Below, piece by piece: positions 57,649 to 64,000 of a DNA stretch of 64,000 nt. Made by a program: the position numbers and the translations under genes. The first letter of the stretch is position 1; each line of letters begins with the position of its first letter. The notes beneath the pieces are model-generated. The model searched no databases. It saw nothing but the letters and a program-made list of their open reading frames with translations, and had not been told where the DNA came from. Source of the stretch: Solen grandis (taxonomy: Eukaryota; Mollusca; Bivalvia; Adapedonta; Solenidae); the NCBI GenBank assembly GCA_021229015.1, contig CM037783.1, positions 61,148,776-61,212,775 of the forward strand, read 5' to 3'.

Positions 57649-59961
57649 TTATTATTATTATTATTCTTTTTTTCTTCCTAACTAAACGCTTATTTTTCTA
57701 TGTTGCAATACTCCTAGGACGATGAAATTTTTATGACTTATTAGCCACGTCAGGAAATTTTGATTTCTATGATTTTCATATGCCTATGACGTCATATGAC
57801 GTCACATTTGAAATATGCTACAAAAGTTTGTACGCGGTCTACAGCCATTGTTTGTGAACCGATTTTCATCAAATTTTCACAGATTGTGTATATTAAGTTC
57901 TAGTTGTGCATCCCGGTGTCCGTTTTTCAAAATTCGAAAAGTCCATGGTTCTATACGTAAATTTTTAAATGCTTATAAAATCTGTCCTATTTAAGAAAGA
58001 AAGTTGATATTTAGTCAGTATATAGGTCTCTAGAAGTTTTAAAAATTTTGTGAAAATATTTGTCATATGACGTCACGTGACGTCATTATATGATAATGTA
58101 TTTCTAATATTAACAAGAATATTTCTATATGTTGAAATTGTCGAAAGGCAATGAAAATTTAAAGACACATGCTTCAAACGCTGAAATTTTGATTTCTATG
58201 ATTTTCATATGCCTATGACGTCATATGACGTCACACTGGAAATATGCAACAAAAGTTTGTACGCGGTCTACAGCCATTGTTTATGAACCGATTTTCATCA
58301 AATTTTCACAGAATGTGTATATTAAGTTCTAGTTGTGCATCCCGGTGTCCGTTTTTCAAAATTCGAAAAGTCCAAGGTTCTATAGCGATTCCAAGATTCG
58401 AACCAAGGTCGTAAATTTTCAAATTCTTATAAAATCGGTCCTATTTGAGATAGAAAGATGATATTGGGTCAGTATATAGGTCTCTGGGAGTCTTAAACAT
58501 TTTGTGAAAATAAATGTCATATGACGTCACGTGACGTCATTATATGATAATGAATTTCTAATTCTAACAAGATTATTTCTATATCTTGAAATTTATGTAG
58601 GGCAATGAAAAATTAATGCCGCATGCTTCAGATGCTGTAATTTCGATTTCAAAGATTTTCAGAAGCCTATGACGTCATATTACGTCACATTTGAAATTGA
58701 CTACGAAAGTTTGTACACGGTCCAGAGCCATTATTAATGGGCCGATTTTCATCAAATTTTCACAGAATGTGTATATTAAGTTCTAGTTGTGCATCTCCTT
58801 GTCCGTTTTTCAAAATGCGAAAAGTCCATGGTTCTATAGCGATTCCAAGATTCGAACCAAGGTCGTAAATTTTTAAATGCTTATAAAATCGGTCCTTTTT
58901 GAGATAGAAAAGTGATATTTGGTCAGTATATAGGTCCCTAAGAGTCTTAAACATTTTGTGAAAATAAATGTCATATGACGTCACGTGACGTCATTATATG
59001 ATAATGTATTTCTAATATTAACAAGAGTATTTCTATATATTGAATTGTCGAAGGGCAATGAAAATTTAATGACAAATGATTCAGACACTGAAATTTCGAT
59101 TTCAATAATTTTCAGAAGCCAAATTACACAAAGTTTGTACACGGTCCAGAGCCATTATTAATGGGCCGATTTTCATCAAATTTTCACAGAATGTGTATAT
59201 TACGTTCTTATTGTGTATACCGGTGTCCGGTTTTTCAAAATTCGAAAAGTCCAAGCATCTATGGCGGATCCAAGATTCGAACCAAGGACGTCAATTTTTA
59301 AATGCTTATAAAATCGGTCCTATTTGAGATAGATAGTTGAAATTTTGTCAGTTAGTAGGTCTCTGGGTGTCTTAAGAATTATGAGAAAATAAACGTCATA
59401 TGACGTCACGTGACGTCATTTTTTATTGTTATTATTCTTTTCTTCTTCCTAACTAAACGCTTATTTTAATATGTTGCAATAGTCCTAGGACGATGAAATT
59501 TTTATGGGTTATTAGGCACGTGAGGAAATTTAGATTTCACCCCTACTGCATACATGTAGCCATATCTCAATAAATATCGATTTTTGTAAATATATGTATG
59601 AATAAGAATTATAGCTGAATAATTGACGTTTCCAAAGATTTATTTAGTTTATTAAAATTGGTTTACGGAATACAAAGTTATAAGCAAAGAAACTAAATGA
59701 AATGAAGCTAATTTTGCTGATAATATGCTGTTTTCTTGAGGTTTAACAGTCAATATCTCAGAAACGACTGAAGATAAGTTTATACATTATGCGTATAAAA
59801 TGTAGCATGTTTTAAGAGCTTTCTAACGGTACCAAGTTTATTGAAATTGGACTTCATATAAGAAAGTTACATGGAAAATAAGATATTTCATAATCATGCA
59901 TCATAAAAATATGGAAAAGGTCACGCGCAGGGGTCACCAAGCTTAAATACTTGCGCAACGA

Positions 59962-60006
<45 letters not shown>

Positions 60007-60758
60007 AATTGCAATTGATGGGCTATATCTTGATTTTGTTTTTTGTTTTTTTGTTGTTGTTTTTTGTCGAATGTTGACTGTTTCCAAAATAAGCATTGAA
60101 GTTAATACATGTACAACGGCACAAGACAAAAATCCGTATTTGCAACACTATGTAGCTAGCGAGCAGTTTGCAAGCCTTGAAAAATTCACACGTAGCCCCA
60201 CATTTTAGACCATCTAAAAACTGCATTGTTATGCTAACGATATTCATATTGCATCAGTTTGTAGGCTGGGATGTTACCTTTCAAAATATCACCATAGTTC
60301 GAAATTCCAGGAATTTATGGCAAAACTACGGAAGCCCAAACACGCCAAAATCGCTAAATACGATTAACTACGTTACAGGTGTCGAAAGGATATAGCACTA
60401 TACAAATATTCAATACTTCTTCCTAATGAGGCTAAAATTAAACAAGGTTACAACTGAGCTGGAGTGATGAAATTCTATGTGTGATGAAAGTTAGAAACTT
60501 ACATTTGAACACTGTTTCATTTTTCTTTCATGTCATATGACATAGTATAAATGTTGTATGTAAACTACATGTGCAAGATATGGGCGGACTTTTATTAAAA
60601 TTCACAGAATGTGTTCTATTTGTGCTATTTTATATAGAAATAGAGGAGATAGAAAGTTGCAATTTGGACAGATTATCTATTATGTCATCTTCTATATATA
60701 CTATATAAAGCAGATGTTGCAGAAAGTCCTATCATTCGTTTAAACGAATGACATCTAG
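57649..60758 (+). mobile_element. Helitron-like element, tandem copy with a second head inside
   Basis: The head CTTTTTTTCTTCCTAACTAA follows (TTA)n at 57649-57665. CRE units near 57786, 58217 and 58668 belong to a different subfamily (TACGCGGTCTACAGCCATTG, period about 430 bp). A second head (TTCTTTTCTTCTTCCTAACT) at about 59434 shows a nested or fused copy. A 38-base poly(A) lies at about 59965-60003. It ends TCATTCGT-TTAA-ACGAATGA (60732-60751) and CTAG (60755-60758). Confidence 0.68.
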
Positions 60759-62737
60759 TTATTCTAGAGTTTGTACGCGGTCTACAGCCATTATTTCTGG
60801 ACTGATTTTCATCAAAATTTCACAGAATGTGTATGTTACACTCCAGTTGTGCATCCCGGTGTCCGCTTTCCTAAATTCGAAAAGGCAATGGTTCTATGGC
60901 GAATCCAAGATTCGAACCACTGATGTCAAATTTTAAATGCGTATAAAATCGCTTCCAGATGAGCTAGAAAGTTGATATTTGAATAAAATATAAGTCTTTA
61001 GAATTTCTTTAGATTCTCTGAAGATTAACGTCATGTAACGTCATATGACGTCATGAGGTGAAAAGTAATTTCTATTTTTACGTGTTAACTTCTATATGTT
61101 GAAAACGTCCGAGCCCCATGAAAATTAAATAGTATATGCTTTAGATAGAACCTTTTGCATTTCAATGATTTTCATTTGCCTATGACCTGTTTTGACGTCA
61201 AAGAAGACGTCGTCTAAAAATGTTTGTACGCGGTCTACAGCCATAATTTCTGGATCGATTTTCATAAAAATTTCACAGATTGTGTATGTTACGCTCTAGT
61301 TGTGCATCCCGGTGTCCGCTTTTCAAAATTCGAAAAGGCAAAGGTTTTATGGTGAACCCAAGATTCGACCTTTTGACGTCAAATTTCAAATGCGTATAAA
61401 ATCGCTTCCAGATAAGCTAGAAAGATTATATTTGGAAATATTATAAGTCTTCAAGTGTACTATACATTCTGTGAAGATTAAGGTCATTTGACGTCAAATG
61501 ACGTCATAAGGGGCCCATTAAAATTTAATGGAACCGCGTTTGAATGCAAGGTATTTCAAATTAATGTGACGTCATATAACGTCAGATTTGACATCAGGTC
61601 CAAAAGGTTTTACGCAGTATACACCCATTATTTCTGGACCGATTTACATCAAAATATTACAGAATGCATATGTTATGCTCTAGTTGTGTATCCCGGTATC
61701 CGTTTTTCCAAATTCATAAAGGCAATGGTTTTTTGGCGAATCCAAGATTCGAACCACTGACGTAAAATTTCAAATACGTATAAAATCGCTTCCAGATGAC
61801 TATATATATAGAATGCTGATATTTGGACTGATTATTAGTCACTTTGACTTCTTTCTTTTCTCAATTGACGTCATATGGCGTCTTAAGGTCAAAAATAATT
61901 TCTGATAACTATGCGTTAATTTCTATATATTGCTGAGGTCCCAGGGGCATGACAAATTAACTGCATATATTTAAGGTAATGAAGATTTCATTTTATTGAT
62001 TTTCTAATGGCTTTGACGTCATATGACATCAAACTTGACGTTGTCTACACAAGTTTGTATGCGGTTTACAGATATTTTTTTCTGGACGGATTTTCATCAA
62101 AATTGTTACGCTCTAACTGGTGTCCGTTTTTTTTTAAATTCGGAAAGGCAAAGGTTTTATGGCTAATCCAAGATTATAGGCATTGACGTCAAATTTCAGT
62201 TTAAGTCTCCAAGTCTTCTTAACATTCTGAGAAGATGAACGTCATATAACATCATGTGACCTCATAAGGCCAAAATTATTTTCTGTTGAAATTAAACGGG
62301 TTTTAAGACCTGAAGGCCTTATTTTTTGTTTGATTTGCATGAATTCTTATTGAAGGAGCAGCATTTGATCCTGTGGAACAATGTCATTTCCATTTTGAGA
62401 AAAATGTTAAGTTCAATCATTGTTTATATCTTGAAAACCTCTAAAGATGGACCGAATTATGTGACAATTGAATTGTAAGCATTTACAATATTTTTTTTTG
62501 TTACATAGGTTATAAGAAAAGGACAAGTTAAGTGAAATTGATATAAAAAACAATGAGTTTCAGTTACTTTTGCCATACCCTTCAAGTAAAACGGTTTATT
62601 TTTCAAAGTTTGTTGAGTTATGGCCCTACAAAAACAATTTAAAAGTAGGAATTTGATATCCTTTTACTTTCTACGCTTTTAGTGTTTGACATATGTAGCA
62701 GAAAGTCCTATCATTCGTATCAACGAATGAAATCTAG
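60759..62737 (+). mobile_element. Helitron-like element lacking its head
   Basis: Directly after CTAG the sequence jumps via TTATTCTAG into the unit interior (GAGTTTGTACGCGGTCTACA), so the 5' end is missing. Units near 60770, 61220 and 61610 have more diverged CRE sites (TGACGTCAAATGACGTCA at about 61490). It ends TCATTCGT (62711-62718), ATCA, ACGAATGA (62723-62730), CTAG (62734-62737). Confidence 0.68.
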
Positions 62738-64000
62738 TTATTATTATTATTATTCCTTTTTTTCCAACCAAATCTAAGAGTTAATTTCAGTATGTTGTCA
62801 TTGTCTAAGCAACATGAAAATTAAATTGCCTCGACAAAAAAGTATATATTTTTAAATTCAATAATTTTTAATTTTCAATGATGTCAATTGACGTCAGATT
62901 TGACGTCAGCTTCAAAAGTTTTTTCGCACTCTAGAGCCTTTATTTTTTGACATTTTATCTTGATATTTTCACAGAAGATATATGTTATGATGTAGATGTG
63001 CACCTTGTCTTTCAAATTTTCAAATTCGAAAAATTTAAGAATTTATGGCATAACCGAGTTTCGAACTTTGGTCCTAAAACTATTATTTAATGTTACAAAA
63101 GCTACTGATGAGATAGAAGCATGAAAATTGGACAGCTTATTGGCCCAGAGGTCTACTTTCTTTTCTCTGAAAGATTTCCTTTTAAGTCACGAGGCTATGA
63201 CATCATTTAATGGACAATATCCTATTTTTTCAAAGATTTCTCTCGCTTTGGCATCATACATTTTGAGTCAATTTTAATGAAATTGAAAAGGCCGCGATAA
63301 AAAAGTATCTTCTTATACATTCAATGATTTTCAATTTTCATTGGCGTAATATGACGTCAGATTTGACGTCAGCTTCAGAAGTTTGTTCGCGCTTTAGAGC
63401 CTTCAATTTTGGTCCGATTATCTTGATATTTTTACAAAAGATGTATTTTAGGATGTAGATGTCCACCTTGACATTCAAATTTCCAAATTCGAAAAGATTA
63501 AGATTTCATGGCAATACCAAGTTTCGAACTTTGGTCAAAAATTAAATTTAAATGTTACAAAGCCCCCTGATGCGTTACAAGCATGAAAATTGGACAGCAT
63601 ATCGGCATAGAAGTTTACATTCTATTTTCTGAATGATTTTCTCTTTAGTCACGTGGTTTGACGTCATCAAAGACAAAAAACATTTCTTTTTAAAGATTTC
63701 TTTCGCTCTGGTATCATGAATTTTAAGTCAATCTTAATTATATCTTCAGAATTGATAGAGTTAAAATTGAAGTGATGCATACTGCAAGAAATGTTTGTTT
63801 TGTCACGTGATTATGACGTCATGCATACTTAAGCAAGAATTATTTTGAAAAATCATAAAAAATCGCCAATTAAATCAATGAACTTAAATTTTCAAAAATG
63901 TCGAAACTTAGTACGTTCATAAGGTCTTGAAAATTTAAAGTGATTACGTCATTAAACATGGCAGTTATTCATGTTTGATGGAATGCCTACTTGAAAATGT
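62738..64000 (+). mobile_element. Helitron-like element running off the window
   Basis: The head is (TTA)n then CCTTTTTTTCCAACC. Units with GTCAGATTTGACGTCAGCTT begin near 62890 and 63360. The sequence at 63755-64000 matches 51525-51775 (GTCACGTGATTATGACGTCA, GCATACTTAAGCA, AACATGGCAG), so the 3' end lies beyond the window. Confidence 0.65.

Overview
Eukaryotic, AT-rich genomic DNA, most likely from a bivalve mollusc. The grounds are a tRNA-derived SINE of the molluscan type, a bivalve 'pearl'-like repeat with a palindromic left end, a multi-exon lectin/WSC-type membrane protein gene, and extreme repeat density. I infer the organism from repeat families I recognise; no barcode gene is present. 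Two runs of exactly 100 N (21646-21745 and 46288-46387) are scaffold joins, so the window is three contigs.

Contig 1 (1-21645) holds the one complete host gene I can support. It has eight exons on the minus strand (882-13303), with consistent reading phase and consensus GT/AG borders throughout. It encodes about 352 residues: signal peptide, half C-type-lectin-like unit, WSC-like cysteine module, second lectin-like unit, one membrane span and a three-residue tail. Its introns contain three decayed transposons: a LINE (about 3640-5680), a mariner-type transposase (about 7436-7960) and a second DDE transposase (about 10430-11110). Next come a SINE with target-site duplications (15268-15470), a tyrosine-rich orphan exon candidate (16004-16282), and a nearly full-length but stop-broken LINE on the plus strand (about 16740-21375).

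Contig 2 (21746-46287) has long stretches that look like uncorrected long-read sequence. It contains a 158-bp tandem array, then a 27-bp minisatellite split in two by a DIRS-like tyrosine-recombinase retrotransposon (about 25188-31275). That element shows RT, RNase H, recombinase and long inverted terminal repeats. After it come degraded repeats, a 61-bp minisatellite with a palindromic core (39530-40990), a SINE copy and a hairpin MITE-like repeat.

Contig 3 (46388-64000) is almost entirely a head-to-tail cluster of non-autonomous elements that I interpret as Helitron-like. Each ends in a short hairpin followed by CTAG. The hairpin stem occurs in two versions that differ by two compensated base-pair changes. 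The bodies are about 450-bp tandem units, most carrying paired perfect cAMP-response elements (TGACGTCA) one helical turn apart, more than 60 sites in all. Copies of the same family also lie in contig 2, one of them inverted. This cluster is the most unusual structure in the window.
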